Positions 12,421 through 27,998 of a stretch of DNA of 64,000 nucleotides are shown piece by piece (within the stretch, counting starts at the first letter, position 1; every line of letters starts with the position of its first letter). Origin of the DNA: Reticulitermes lucifugus (taxonomy: Eukaryota > Arthropoda > Insecta > Blattodea > Rhinotermitidae). A model generated the notes under the pieces. It searched no databases. It was given only the letters and a program-made list of their open reading frames with translations, and was not told the DNA's origin. A program made the position numbers and the translations under genes. Location of the stretch: positions 2,303 to 66,302 of the forward strand of contig JAKCWW010000592.1 in the NCBI GenBank assembly GCA_026260175.1, in the 5' to 3' direction.

Positions 12421-13275
12421 CGACTACATTATTATACATACGATGCAGCGTGCTACTCTTCTGTGTGAAAATATCGACTGCCTGTAGCCTACATACGATG
12501 CAGTACTACTACTATTCGGCATGAAAATACTAACTACATTATCAGCCCATATAAGATGCAGCACTGTTACTATTTGGCATGAAAATATCGACTGCCTGTA
12601 TCCTACATACGATGCAACCCTGCTACTATTTGGCACGAAAATATCGACTGCCTGTATCCTACATACGATGCAACACTGCTACTANNNNNNNNNNNNNNNN
12701 NNNNNNNNNNNNNNNNNNNNNNNNNNNNNNNNNNNNNNNNNNNNNNNNNNNNNNNNNNNNNNNNNNNNNNNNNNNNNNNNNNNNNNNNNNNNNNNNNNNN
12801 NNNNNNNNNNNNNNNNNNNNNNNNNNNNNNNNNNNNNNNNNNNNNNNNNNNNNNNNNNNNNNNNNNNNNNNNNNNNNNNNNNNNNNNNNNNNNNNNNNNN
12901 NNNNNNNNNNNNNNNNNNAAATATCGACTGCCTGTATCCTACATACGATGCAACACTGCTACTATTTGGCACGAAAATATCGACTGCCTGTATCCTACAT
13001 ACGACGCAGCACTGCTACTACTCCGTATGAAAATATCGACTGCCTGTATCCTACATACTATGCAACACTGCTACTATTTGGCATGAAAATATCGACTCCA
13101 TTTGGCCTACATATGATACGGCAAACTAGTGTTCAGTATGAAAATATCGACTACATTAGTAGGTCTGTCCTATCAACGATGTAGTGCGCTAATATTCTGC
13201 ATGAAAGTATCGACTTCCTAAGGCATACATATGATGCAGCATGTTACTACTCAGCATAAAATATCGACTACATTT
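12415..13275. repeat. 56-bp minisatellite array with an assembly gap inside
   Basis: Unit phrases: gaaaatatcgactgcctgta, tcctacatacgatgc, gcactgctactatttggc. The gaaaatatcg anchor recurs at 12467, 12523 (diverged), 12581, 12637, 12917, 12973, 13029, 13085, 13140, about 13203 and about 13257, mostly exactly 56 bp apart; the right end is more diverged. Around the gap the copies are nearly identical, as expected of a recently homogenised array. Open frames crossing it are an artefact of the repeat and the Ns. Confidence 0.95.
12685..12918. other. Assembly gap (234 N) inside the minisatellite
   Basis: The flanking anchors at 12637 and 12917 are 280 bp apart, exactly five 56-bp periods, so the gap length keeps the array in phase. 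Confidence 0.95.
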
Positions 13276-14740
13276 GTACCCCACATTAAATAGTTCGGTA
13301 ATATAAGATGCGACTCTGTGTCTTCTGGTTAGGTAGCTACATGCTAGGCTACTTGTGTCGGCGTGTAGTCTGGCATATTCCTACCTGTGACGCCTTTTAG
13401 TCTGGTAAATACACAGGCCTACCTGTTAAAATATGTAGTCAGATGTCAGGACCCTGCGAAGTCCGGCAGATAGGTAAGGACTATACATTATACTACACGG
13501 CGTCAAACTGTAGAAAACTGCAGTACTGCTGCAGTTACTTTTACTAATATATTCAAATATCGTACAGAGCCGAACCAGTTTGAGTCTAAAAGAAATCTCC
13601 CCTGTGTCTGGTTTTTAGGTTAAAACTTCATATTTGATGGCGACTTTTACCGGTGTTGTGACAGATTTATACGTTTTCGCAGGAAAAGTTGACAGGAGCA
13701 AACCATTTTTGAAGCATGGGGGTAGATTGCAGAATAATACCAAATCAAATCTTAATTAGCCTATATAGGGCGTGGAACTGTGATCCAGTTCGTACTTTCA
13801 CGACTGCACTGCTGTTAACTTAAGCGTAACGAAGTTTGTAGGCAGAATAGGTCTAAATTTGTAACAAACCTTTTCGATACAGGCCTAAGAATAGGCTATC
13901 TAAGTGGTTTTAAACTTTGGCTTAGAAATTCGCCCTCTTCCCCCCCGCCCCCGAAGATTATTTTAGAAAGTTTGTATCGTTGGATATGTGGACGTTATAT
14001 TTCAAGTCCCTGTAAAAAAATGATTACATGCGACTATCGATAAGCAATAATTTCGAAGTGCATGTGTTTTGGTTTATTTTTAACTCCTATAAAAACAGTT
14101 CAGATGTAATTGTACTGCTATCCAACTAATTTGCCCTTATTTCCCACCGCAACTAAGGCATTTTTCCGGTCGTGGAATGAGCTGCAGGATTTCCCATTCA
14201 TAAAAGCCTGTGTCCTCTCTTATCAGGCTTCGTGCCACAAATGTTTCTACCTCGCGTGAATCTTTAAGCATGTGACGGCTAAGATTTAGCTTCTGCGCTG
14301 GAAAGAGGTGACCATAGCTCTGCGCCACATCAAGGCTGTGTGTGGGATGTTCTAAATTCTTCAGTTACGAAATTTTAGGCTGCATAAATTTATTTTTTTG
14401 ACCAATACTTACATCATGTGACCTGCAATACTCGTAATGCTAACATTACTTGCTTTCAGAACTTTCCAGTTTATCTTTCACGCAATAATGTTATTATATA
14501 CAACTAAATATTTTTAATAAAGCCCATAATTTCCGGACTCTCTACCGATTTCACGAAATAAATTACTGCCAGTAAGCCAACAACTGCACAAGCATGTACA
14601 ATTCATGACTGACAAATATTTTCCAGTAATGAAGACCTTAATAAGAAGCCCATATTGCTGTCACTGTCATTATGTCTACTGAAAAAAAACTCTGTCTCTG
14701 CGTATGTATCTTACATAAGAATATAATATTCAAATAGAGA
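13276..14740. other. No feature recognised
   Basis: AT-rich sequence with a short C-rich run (ccccccgcccccg at about 13940). No gene or repeat family recognised. Confidence 0.5.
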
Positions 14741-14744
14741 ATCT

Positions 14745-14905
14745 ATTATCTACAGCTGGGTTCTACAGTGTCCTTGTTTTTATCTGACAAGTAACGTTCG
14801 TTACTTCCTGCTGCGCGTTTGGGGTGTTGGGTGATTGGGCTACGTTAGTACGATAAATCAGTCGACAGGAACTGACAACCCATATTTGTCAGATAAAATA
14901 ATGAC
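14745..14905. other. Short inverted repeat flanking a GC-richer loop; possible regulatory element or hairpin
   Basis: ttttatctgacaagta (14778-14793) is matched in reverse complement by tatttgtcagataaaa (14883-14898), 15 of 16 positions. Between them lie gtaacgttcgttac, a 5-bp stem hairpin, and GC-richer unique sequence. TGACA cores occur in both arms. It could be a folded RNA or paired TALE-homeodomain-like sites; nothing decides between them. Confidence 0.35.
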
Positions 14906-15054
14906 CCTATATTAGAGTTTTCTACAAGTCATCCATTAAATACCTTCAACAACAAGATCTTCCTATTTGACTGGTCATTGTTACCTAAAATAATTTCCTA
15001 TGTATGATTAAACTGAAGTATCCCCATTATGTTTGGCATTGACTAATTCTTGAC

Positions 15055-15240
15055 AGAAAATTGCGGTTAAGTGGGCAGCACTCGTACCTCGTATTCTGGA
15101 AGTTCAGGGTTCAATCCTCTAACAGGGGGCCGACAATCCTCAATAAAATTCTTTTGAAGTTCCCAAAAATTTCCAGATGTTTCCTCAAATTAGACGACTG
15201 TCTCTTTATTCCACTTCCATCCCACTTCATAATCACTAAT
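15055..15240 (+). repeat. Possible decayed SINE
   Basis: A box-like ggttaagtgggcagcactcg and a B box-like agggttcaatcctctaac are spaced as in a tRNA-derived head. The body is not matched elsewhere in the window. Confidence 0.4.
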
Positions 15241-18841
<3,601 letters not shown>

Positions 18842-18926
18842 CTGTGACGCCTCTTTTTCTTTTTCTTCTTATTAAAGCCGAGCCCATCAGCTGAGAAGTC
18901 CTTTCCGGTATCGAGGTGAGCAAGAC
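18842..18926 (-). CDS. Vsx: Vsx/Chx10-type homeobox gene, exon coding the linker and basic N-terminal arm of the homeodomain
   Basis: This minus-strand exon lies 1.2 kb upstream of the helix 1-2 exon. It ends in CGTCACAG followed by a consensus donor (gtaagaa). Its final two bases plus the first base of the next exon make the Arg of RRHRTIF, so the phases match exactly. The frame reads LAHLDTGKDFSADG, then LGFN, then six lysines and RRHR; the poly-Lys/RRHR stretch directly before TIFTSYQ is typical of insect and vertebrate Vsx proteins. The 5' boundary is less sure: ttcttatgcttcag just before 18926 can serve as an acceptor, but its pyrimidine tract is weak. The frame stays open further upstream through in-frame ATGs to about 18977, so an extended or alternative first exon is possible. 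The conserved octapeptide exon of the family (FGIQEILGL-like) was not recognised in the window. Confidence 0.9.
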
Positions 18927-20101
18927 CTGAAGCATAAGAATTCAAGACCATGGTTAAGTTCCGTGCCATTACGTCACTGGCAACATCTTATAATTAGTAT
19001 ACTGAATAAAGAGTTGTGCTGACCGCTGGCAAGGGCTGGTAAATCAGCTGGGGACATTTGCAGGAGCTGATAGCTTGTCACTGTATTGAAACGAGTTGAT
19101 ATGTTACGAAATGTCGCAGACTGTCTTGATCCTGAACTTCTTTTTTTAAAACACGATAATGAAATTTGAAAGTCCTTGAAAGGAGGCGAATTTTCGGATG
19201 AGTTGAGCGACAATAACTGAAGAACTATGCGTACCATGAAATTAGTTCAACAGACCATATCACTAATGTATGTTCTGAGCATCAGAGTGTTTACCACTGC
19301 TTGAAGATTGAGTAGTGGTGAGAAGTGGAACTGAAAGCCAATCTTTTTCCTCCGCCATATTGTAGACTCTCAGTAAGTAGACTATAATCCGTAACTTTCC
19401 CCACAGCCTGCACTGTGTAATATTAATTCACCCCCTGAGCCCAATGTACATCGACGTCTGCCATTTCTGAAAAGAAAACGGGTGGAAGCATTTTGTAGGG
19501 GCGGATTGGAGGAACCCATGATTACCTATTACGGCGTGTAATGTTCATGTTCTGTAACGAAGTTATCTACCCTTTTCTGTTTCCCCCTGTCGACGTCCAT
19601 GTTCTATAATCTGATCGCTCGGCGTAGTGTTTACCCGTCACTACTTGCATGACGTGGACGGGAGAAGCCAATTTCTGAAGAAATGTGAACGTATTACTGG
19701 AACTGAAGCAAGAGACGGAGGACAAATTGCATTTTAGTTTGAGATTAAAGTCGCTTCCTAAAAGATGATTTTAGGAGCAAGAATTACAGGCATTTTTCCA
19801 ACCACACTGGCCGAAAGTGTGTGAGGCATGTCCATGAAATTAGCCGTTTGAGACAAATTGGCTAATATAAGGTCTAATAGGTAGTTTCTGTACGCTAAAG
19901 TAACTAATATATAAAATTGTCAGCTTTATTGTCCGTTATTGAAAAGTTTATGTGCATTAGTTGGTGATTTTTGAACATAACTAATATATGTAGCGAAGGA
20001 ATGTTGACACTTTTTGATATTCTTCAGGTCAGGATCTTTTATCATCTATTGTCTGCTCTTCAGTGTAATAAAACATTTAAAAGGTTGAATCACATTGTCG
20101 T
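18927..20101. other. Upstream flank or 5' intron of Vsx; no repeat recognised
   Basis: It includes an in-frame extension of the exon to about 18977 and a moderately GC-richer tract at 19410-19700 (gtcgacgtccatg, gacgtggacgggag). No further exon recognised. Confidence 0.4.
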
Positions 20102-20389
20102 TGGCCGGGATAGCTCAGTCGGTATAGCGACTTGCTACGAGCTGGACGGTCCGGGGATCGAATACCGGTGGGGGCGAGATTTTCAGCACCTGTCCAGACC
20201 GGCTCTGGGGCCTACCCAGCCTCCTGTACAATGGGTACCGTCTCATTCCCGGAGTTAAAGCGGCCGGGGCGTGCGTTGACCACCAACCCCCATCTAGCGC
20301 CGAGGTTAAAGAAAGAGTAGAGCTATACCTCTACTCCCCCTCTGGGCTTTCATGTCCTGTTCTAGGGCGAACTTTACCTTTACCTTAAC
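20102..20389 (+). repeat. SINE family A, near full length
   Basis: tRNA-derived head with A box tagctcagtcggtatagcg and B box ggtccggggatcgaatacc. The body runs through ccagaccggctctgggg, ttaaagcggccggggcgtg, ccatctagcgccgaggtta and gagctatacctctactcccc to the tail aactttacctttacctt. Well preserved. Confidence 0.93.
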
Positions 20390-21402
20390 TATATTGTCAC
20401 GAAAGTAGCAAGACAAGTCTTAATTACTGCCGTCAGAAACGGATAAGTCTTACAAATTTCGACTAGTTTTGTGTTCGTATGAAGTCGTGGCAGAGATAGA
20501 AGGAAACTGTAGGAACGTAGTGTGAGTATGTGGATTAGACTAATCTGGCTAGGGTCCATTAGCTGGGTCTTGTAAACGCGGTAATAAATTTTCAGTTTCT
20601 TTGAGAGAAGGGGTATTCTTGAAAACATGAGCGACTGTGAGCTTTTCAAGAATTTACTCGTTGCATTTGGTACTTTCTTTGTTTTATTTGCATGAAATAA
20701 ATAAGACACGCATATGGCGGCTCTACTCAGTCCATCAGCACGTTTCGTCTTTGAAACGACGGCGCCACACGTGGTTGGGAGTCTGTAGGCAAAGTTGTTT
20801 GCTGCCGGCCCTAACAGTGTGTGAAACTAAACGACCACTACACATACGTGTTCAAGGCATCATGTGTTATTTAACACAGAGCTATGTTTGCCTTATATCG
20901 AAGCAGTACACATATATCTTCTGCTTTGAATGACCACGGAATCGAACTTGGTCGATTTTGCTCCTAATGGCTAAATGTCTAATCCGACAAAAATGTTGAT
21001 ACAAGAATACAAGAGGTTTGATTAAAAATTGGAGTGTTTGAAACATTTTCCTATTCAGTAAATATACAAAATAACAGAAATAGAAGCGAAAATTACACTT
21101 TTTATTTTTTATTTCAGTGCACACCTACGATCCGCTATGCTGTTAACATGAAAAAAAATTTACTTGCACAGTGAATATCAAGAGAAATGCTGTAGTGAAT
21201 ATACCACACAAAGCAGTTGCAAAATCTGCAAATGGCTGTTTCAAGTAAAGCGAAGCATTCTGTTAACAGGCCTCCGCCAGCCTGTGTAAGCTTGTGTTTC
21301 GCCTTTCCCATATTTGTTTCTGGATTTTAAAACTTGGTATTCAAATTCAAGTGCGTTTAATCTGTAAAAAGGTAGCACTGGAATAAAGTTTATGTAAACA
21401 AT
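20390..21402. other. No feature recognised
   Basis: AT-rich unique sequence. Two open frames of about 100 codons (20389-20933) lack recognisable features. Confidence 0.5.
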
Positions 21403-21903
21403 ACAGGCAATGTACCTACAAAGGTAACATTGAGGCGCATTCGCATAAAAAACTGTTGCCGTGGAAAAGCAATAAGTATTATTTATCCAGCATGCCAAGC
21501 GCATGCGCCGTACTATACTGTCGCCTGTGACATCTCTGGCTGTAGCATAGTTTTTCACATTATCTCATAAATGGCACGATTTTTTGGAAAAAGTTATGGA
21601 AGATAGTGTGTGTTTTGATTTTTTCCACAAATGTGTGTAAAATATTTCTCATTCTTAGAAGAATTCAGCGAGATATTACCACAAAATGTACTTACGTCTT
21701 CATGTAAAGTACTCGTTATTCTTGTCAGATTTTAATAAAACTTGAATTTTTTCGACTGATTTTCCATAAATCCTCAATTATCAAATTTCATGAAAATCCT
21801 TTTATTGGGAGCCGAGTTGTTCCATCGGACAGACGGACAGACAGACAGGCGGACATGACGAAGCTAATAGTCGCTTTCGCAAATTTTGTGAACGCGCCTA
21901 AAA
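21403..21903 (+). repeat. Dispersed repeat R1, copy A
   Basis: Begins acaggcaatgtac, then gtaacattgaggcgcattcgc. An interior anchor is cacattatctcataaatgg. Later come gtcagattttaataaaactt and gagccgagttgttccat, a (GACA)n tract, then gacgaagctaatagtcgc and the end aacgcgcctaaaa. The sub-terminal gaggcgcattcgc and the terminal (g)cgcctaaaa are inverted relative to each other. No coding capacity. Confidence 0.88.
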
Positions 21904-22824
21904 TGAAAATCATTTAGTGAAATTATGATGGAAATTACACTAATTTTTTTTTCAGAAAGAAGAAATGTTCGTCCATATTCGAATTTAAATAGCGCTGTTA
22001 TCAGGCCTAAGTACTGGAGGGTACCGTAGACAGGATGTTACTTGGACCTGACTTGGTGCTAGGATGTCAGTACAAGAACACCGCGTGTCACAGTGCAGGG
22101 ACGAGTGCCCAAATAAAAGTTTAAAATTCAAATAAATATTTTACTTTTGCCACTTTCCACGAACATCCCACTGACTACAAGGAATGTTTATTCTGTGGAG
22201 TCAGGATGTTCTGTTTTCTGTATAAACGTATGCTGTCATGTAATATTGAGTGAGCTATGTGCATTACTGAGGTGCGAATCCCAACGGAAATGGGAATACT
22301 GAATTTACTGGTGTTGGTTTCGAACGGGAAGGAAGGGCGTGGTACAGCATACTGCAGTGATCTCGTCGCTGCTCTCCGTTAGAACCCGAACTTTCTGAAA
22401 ATAATAAAACTTTCACGAAGAGAAGGCGAACTGTGTCCTCCTTCCGAACGTGACAGTGCTGATAACACAGTGTCTGGCGATTTGTTTGTGTCTATATTAC
22501 TTCGACAGACAGAGTTTCTGTAGCGAATTTAATAATTATATTCTTAGACAAGTGGTGTCGTGAGCCATTAGCATGTTTCGCCTTCTGTAGACGGAGCATC
22601 AGTTATACTGGTTTGAATTTGGCGTTAGAAATATAATAAAGATAGGAAATTTAGGAAGCATACATATAGCATAATTATTCCAGCACATTCACGTATCTCG
22701 CAAACAGATTTACGGAAAACTTTATGGGCATCAGAGTTTAATTTTTCTCTACGCCTTTACCTCGATAAAATGTAGAGGCTAACGCTCGATGTGCAAGCAT
22801 AAAAGGCATTTAACTTGATAGTAA

Positions 22825-22985
22825 ACGTTCCATTACTTTTATCCGATTTTAACAAAATTTGGAATGTGTCAGAAATATTTTAGTCGTAACATTTCCAGAA
22901 TATCTTATTTCATAAACATCCGTCTAGTAATTCTCGTATGCGGACAGATAGGCAGACAACACGAAAGACACATAAACACGGCGAA
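22825..22985 (+). repeat. R1-like fragment, strongly diverged
   Basis: Follows the same order as R1: ttttatccgattttaacaaa, tttcataaacatccgtc, gcggacagataggcagaca. Sequence identity is low. Confidence 0.4.
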
Positions 22986-25900
22986 GATAAATAGGCATAT
23001 TGTTGGGACTTCTTATCGCAAAAGGGCCGACAATTTTAAAGTGGAATTTGGGAACGTTTTACGTTTTGAGGAAAATGGGGACATTGTAAATGAAAATCCC
23101 GTCCACGTAAAGCTAATATCGAAAGTTGCCACATTTTTTAAAAAAAGTCCATCCTAACAATATTTCTATGTTGCATGAATTATAGCCTAGTTTTTGCTGC
23201 GATCAACAAATTTTATTTGAATAAATCTGTGAATTTAATACATGTAGGCGTGTTATAAAATTTTTAAGTACAAATAAATATTCATGCTTGGAAAATGTAC
23301 CTGTTCTGATAATTTGCATCTTGAACATTTTGCTACCAGCTGCAAAGAAATTACGGAAACAAGAAGGTTGCTCTTCTTTGTTATTACACCCTGCAGTATA
23401 AAAGATGGCTAAGAAGGTTTCGGACGAACACATTGACTCAATTTCACATCCTAAAGTGTTCACCTACCACACTGCACAGTGGATAACACACAAGATACAA
23501 ATTTGGAGCTGCGCAGTAAAAACCTCGAATATTTTCAAAACCAACTTCCTAATTTTGAAAAGCAGGGTGTTTTTTTTATCATTCACCATAGTTCGGCAAT
23601 TTTGTCGCGTAGAAGGCCTGCATCCACCGCGATCCCTTGGCAGGTGCGGTGCTCAGGTCAACGTTAAAATGTACACTGTTTAGTCAAATTCTTAGTTGAG
23701 TATCACGTTCAGGAATACGTAAGATGTCTAAAATATATTTGTATAGGTTTAAAATAGTCTTTTCCCAAGAAGGAAAGAGGGGCAAGAATGACGTAAAAAA
23801 AGAAAAAGTAAAGTGAAGAAAAACTATTATAACACAGATGAGGAAATTTCAGAAATACCAATCAAATGTAAACAAACACATGCGCGGGCCTACGGTTCAA
23901 CAAGTGTCTCCTTTTTGTACTGTACCTAGGCCTAACATTTCTTCTGAATTTCTTTGAGGTAGGTGATTTAATCGCTGCAGCATAGAAAGTACTTTTTATG
24001 CTGATTTCATAGTTTCTGTAAAAGCAGTTTTGCACACAGGACTTGGACACGGCTGGTTCCTTTCTTCAGCCTAGCATTTTAGTACCGTGTAAATTCGAAA
24101 TAAGGGTTGTTCACTGCTTTCCGAATAAGAGGGTAATGAAACGAGACAAAGTCCTTTAGAAGCAAATAGTCTCCTCCAAGTTTTAAATGTGTCACAAAAG
24201 TAAAGCCGACGATATGACATCGATACAAAATACAGTAGTCTAGAACAAATGTGTAATATTTTTGTGTAATTTTTGTTTTGAATTGTTTCTTTCCAAGCAT
24301 TGTAGACAGCAAAAACTAAATTTTTAATGGAGAAGAAATGTTTGGAACATTTATTGTATATAAAGGGTCTTGTATTGTCACTTTTTCATACTCCATAGTC
24401 TACACCGAAATGAATGCAAGGGTTTCTCTTTTCTTTACTTGCGACAAATTCAGTTAAAGTGTCTTTGCGAATGCAGCTTATTGTTTCGTATAAAACTGCA
24501 TATTTTAATTTGATGAGGATGATTTACTTACGCTTCCATTTCTGCCCAATGCTAAGATACCGAATTTTCGTCAGAAAATCAAGATATCAGCTCATTTTGC
24601 AGGCGATATCGCTCACTACAATTTCTCATTCCCTGTGCCTAATTTAACTTGATTACTGCGCTTTAAGCATGTAGGATCCTTTAAGTAGTTCTATTTCTAA
24701 CAACGCCCTGATGTACACGTACAGTACATCCTGACAACTTAGTCACTCTATAGACCAATAAACTTCTTTCCTCCACTGTTTTCGGTTTCTGTTCGTGCTT
24801 GTTCCGGGTACAATGTGATCAAAGCCGGTTTAATAGTGCAACAGCGACATGATTACACAGTTCCATGGTTGCATAGTTAATTTATAAGATTACATTCAGG
24901 TCTGCTTGTGGGAAACGTTTGAAAAACTTAACGTAAAATTTGACAAATTCATCTCTTGTACAGTTTTCCACAAATAATCCCTCCTGTAATGCAAGTTTCC
25001 AGATTTTAACGGCGGCTGTTGCTCAGGTAACATTTTGGGTTCTTACACTATGTAGGATATTAAGCTTGTTCCGACACTTCGGAGGAACATGGTGTCTACA
25101 TTGTGTCTACATGGTGTCTACATCTTTCATTACGACTATTTAAAGTAGAAGCATATTTCTTTGAATAAGAAACATTGCCGTTCCGCCCATCACTATTTGA
25201 TCTGAGGTTATTTTTACTGTATTTTCTGAAGGAAACTTAGCCTATTAAAGCACTGAACAAATAAACATAAGGTAAGAATAGTTCTGTCTGATGTAAAATA
25301 ATTTCTGTCTTAGAATCAAAATTTCTGGATAAGTGAAATAATTTCGTCTTTGTTTCTCGCAGTTTGGTTAACAGAAATACAATTACATACACATAATTTT
25401 TATATAATAAATGAAGCATGCATTGCTATGCCAATTATTACTGTTATCTGGTGGTGCTGTAGTAAATAACCGAAATGTTCTTTGGGTTTCCAAGGAAAAA
25501 AACACGCACAAGAACGGACAAGTATTTCGACAACAAAACAATGCCATGCTACTTAGATATACACTATACTGTATCACTACAGTAGTGAAGAATAAAATAT
25601 AGATCAACGAAAATACATGAACTTCATGGAACTGTGTAATAAATCAGGAATAGATCCTATCATTAGCCTAATTCATTACAGTTTATATTCAGAATGAACG
25701 CGACAAGGAACAGGCACTTTCACTTGCAACGCACGTGGAATTAGAAGTTCACATTACGTGTAGTGGCAGTATGCGAATTGTTTCGGGCAGAATTGCTTTA
25801 TCAACCTCTGAAGTACCTACACCGCTTCGCTTCTATTCAAATTATCCCATCTGCCGTGTTAATGTATGGAGGGAATTTATATTTTTGTGAACTGTGCGAG

Positions 25901-26171
25901 CCGCCACTGCAGCCATTGTAGATACGATGGAGCTAAAGGCATGATATGTCTCTTCTCGCCTGTGTGTTTGCTCTGCACTCACATTCTCTCCTATTATTCA
26001 GTAGTACGATCACAACCAATGAATTTCGCGCAAAACGGGCATGTCATCTGAAGACTGCTTTTGCGTGTGAAGATTTCGAGTTCCTACGTATTCTGAAGCT
26101 TCACTTTTCGCGTTGCACTTCGGACACCTGGGCGTAGATAGCGGAATAATGTTAAGATTTAAATTACATAA
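22986..26171. other. No gene or repeat recognised
   Basis: AT-rich sequence. A short duplication of tggtgtctacat occurs at about 25090-25122, preceded by cgacacttcggagg, a fragment of the F2 motif. Open frames are short and unremarkable. Confidence 0.5.
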
Positions 26172-26345
26172 ATAGGGTAAAAGGGTGTGGATTGGATTTA
26201 TGTGGCTTCAATAGGGTTCAGTGGTGGATTCCTGCAAAAGTAAAAATTGTGCTTCTCGTTCAACAAAAGGTGGAAAAATTTTGCTTAGCTAAGCCACAGT
26301 AATCTTCTCAAGAAGGTTTTGCTCCATGCAATGAATTCTCTTACG
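26172..26345 (+). repeat. LINE family L1a 3' end
   Basis: Decayed form of a non-LTR retrotransposon end: gtgtggattggatttatgtg (the DWI-HLAQDRDQW region in protein), then a degraded stretch and the tail cttctcaagaaggttttgct. The same tail occurs at 50.6, 56.9, 61.9 and 63.3 kb. Confidence 0.75.
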
Positions 26346-26520
26346 TCTCGCACCAAGTACAAGGATTTTTTTTCTGCTTTGGCTTAAGTTTATAGTCGTT
26401 GGTCTCACCGCGGAGACCAGGCTAGTTTCTCAGGCAAGTCCACGTAGGATTTGTGGTAGAAAAAGAAGCACTGAGAGCTTTTCCTCCCAGTAAAAAGTTC
26501 ACCTTAATAGAACAAACAAG

Positions 26521-27025
26521 ACAAGCAATGTACGTATAAACGTAACATTGAGGCGCTTTCGAGTAACCATTGTTGCCGTGGAAAAGCAATAAGTATTACT
26601 TATTCTGAGTGTGTGTAGCCTTAGTTATACAGCATGAAAAGCGCATGCGCCGCATTATATTATTATCTGTGGTCTGTCCGGGTGTGGAAAAAGTTATTGA
26701 ATATAAAATGTGTGTTTGTAATTTCTCTGCAACTTTTGTCTGAAGCATTTCTCATTCTAAGAAGAATTTATGGAGGTGTTATTATAAATGTACGTAGGTG
26801 TTCTGTGAAGTACCCGTTATTCTCGTCAGATTTTAATTAAACTTGCATTTTCAAGACAGAGTTTGCAAAAATAAATATCAAACTTCATGAAAATCCTTCC
26901 AGTGGGAGCCGAGTTGTTCCATGTGGACGGACAGACAGATGGACAGACAGATGGACAGACATACGGAGAGACAGACATGACGAAGCTAATAGTCGCTTTT
27001 CGAAAATTTACGAATGCGCCTAAAA
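26521..27025 (+). repeat. Dispersed repeat R1, copy B
   Basis: Begins acaagcaatgtacgtataaa, continues cgtaacattgaggcgctttc, has a long (GACA/GATGGACA)n tract at about 26925-26985 and ends gaatgcgcctaaaa. Contains gcgcatgcgc and gtcagattttaattaaactt as in the other copies. Confidence 0.88.
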
Positions 27026-27752
27026 ACGGTATCTAAGCACGAAAGAAGCAACACTAGTGATACTTTACCACATTTAAATTGCGTTCTTAACCATTAACCT
27101 ACGCATAAATAACAGCTACATCAAGAACTCTGTCATTCCGAAATGTGATGTTGCGTTGCTGGGTTCCCGACGTTTCGAACATGCTGTTTTCTTCTTACGA
27201 GTTTCGAAGTCGTAGAACACCGTGTTCTTGTTTTCTTTACCTGAATATATTCAGAAATGTCGTGATCTCAAATTTTCGAAATAAAACTTTGCATTTTCAA
27301 GCGCCGAGTCCTTCATGTCTGTGTATTTTCTCTTGCTTATAATAAATTTTATGTTAGCAGATTTACATAGTGGTATTGCCAAATTCTTTCATATTTAGGT
27401 GTCTATCAATGAGCGTTTAATTCCGACAAAAAAGAATGTAATTATCACACGGTTTCTTGGGCTTAATATGTAAACAGACTGGAGCTGCCGAAATTACCGA
27501 TTGGTGTGGAAACAGAACAAGGTATAGTCAGTCTATATGCTGTGTAATACTTAGCTTATGGGGAAGTGCGAGTAGTTTGTAAAACTAGTTGTCCTTATGC
27601 ACCACATGAAGGTATATGCAGAAGAGGAGGTGTAGTTCCATTCATTTTTAACATTGGCGCTATTTGGTGGTTGGGTGGGCCCCAGACTTGGGTCTGGACG
27701 TTTTAGAGACGGGAAAAACTATGCGTGATTTCAGGTATCTGCCGTTATGCAA
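27026..27752. other. No gene recognised
   Basis: Contains a short cccgacgtttcgaacatg at about 27167, resembling the F1/F2 motif, and a small inverted repeat ccagacttgggtctgg at 27682. Otherwise AT-rich. Confidence 0.45.
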
Positions 27753-27998
27753 ATGAGATCTGCGCTGTTTTGAGATTTAGACAGCGTCGAATGGTGGCTT
27801 CGTACCAACGTTTCGGGATAACTTATCGGTCCTATCTTCAAGGGTCAAGCAGTATAAGAATGCACTAAAGTTCCAGTCCTCTTGGACATCTTCTTGGTCT
27901 GCTTGACCCTTAAAGATGGGACCGATAAGTTGTCCCGAAACGTTGGTACGAATCTACCATTCGACGCTGCGTAAAACCCCAGAAGAGCGCAGGCCTCA
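27753..27998. repeat. Foldback element family F1, two-armed copy
   Basis: The left arm runs gagatctgcgctgttttgag, gacagcgtcgaatggtgg, gtaccaacgtttcgggataa, cctatcttcaagggtcaagc. The right arm is its reverse complement with scattered differences. The symmetry axis is near 27875 with about 46 bp of central non-symmetric sequence. On the plus strand the right arm carries AAAGATGGGAC...GTCCCGAAAC at 27911-27942. Confidence 0.85.

Noticed and set aside
12521-13184. Two long open frames (169 and 201 codons) with repeated ACILHTM/DCLYPTY peptides
   Set aside because: They consist of the 56-bp minisatellite and the N gap; the period gives the apparent peptide repeat in several frames.
20132-20320. 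Overlapping open frames of 62-95 codons
   Set aside because: They cross the tRNA-derived SINE at 20102-20389.
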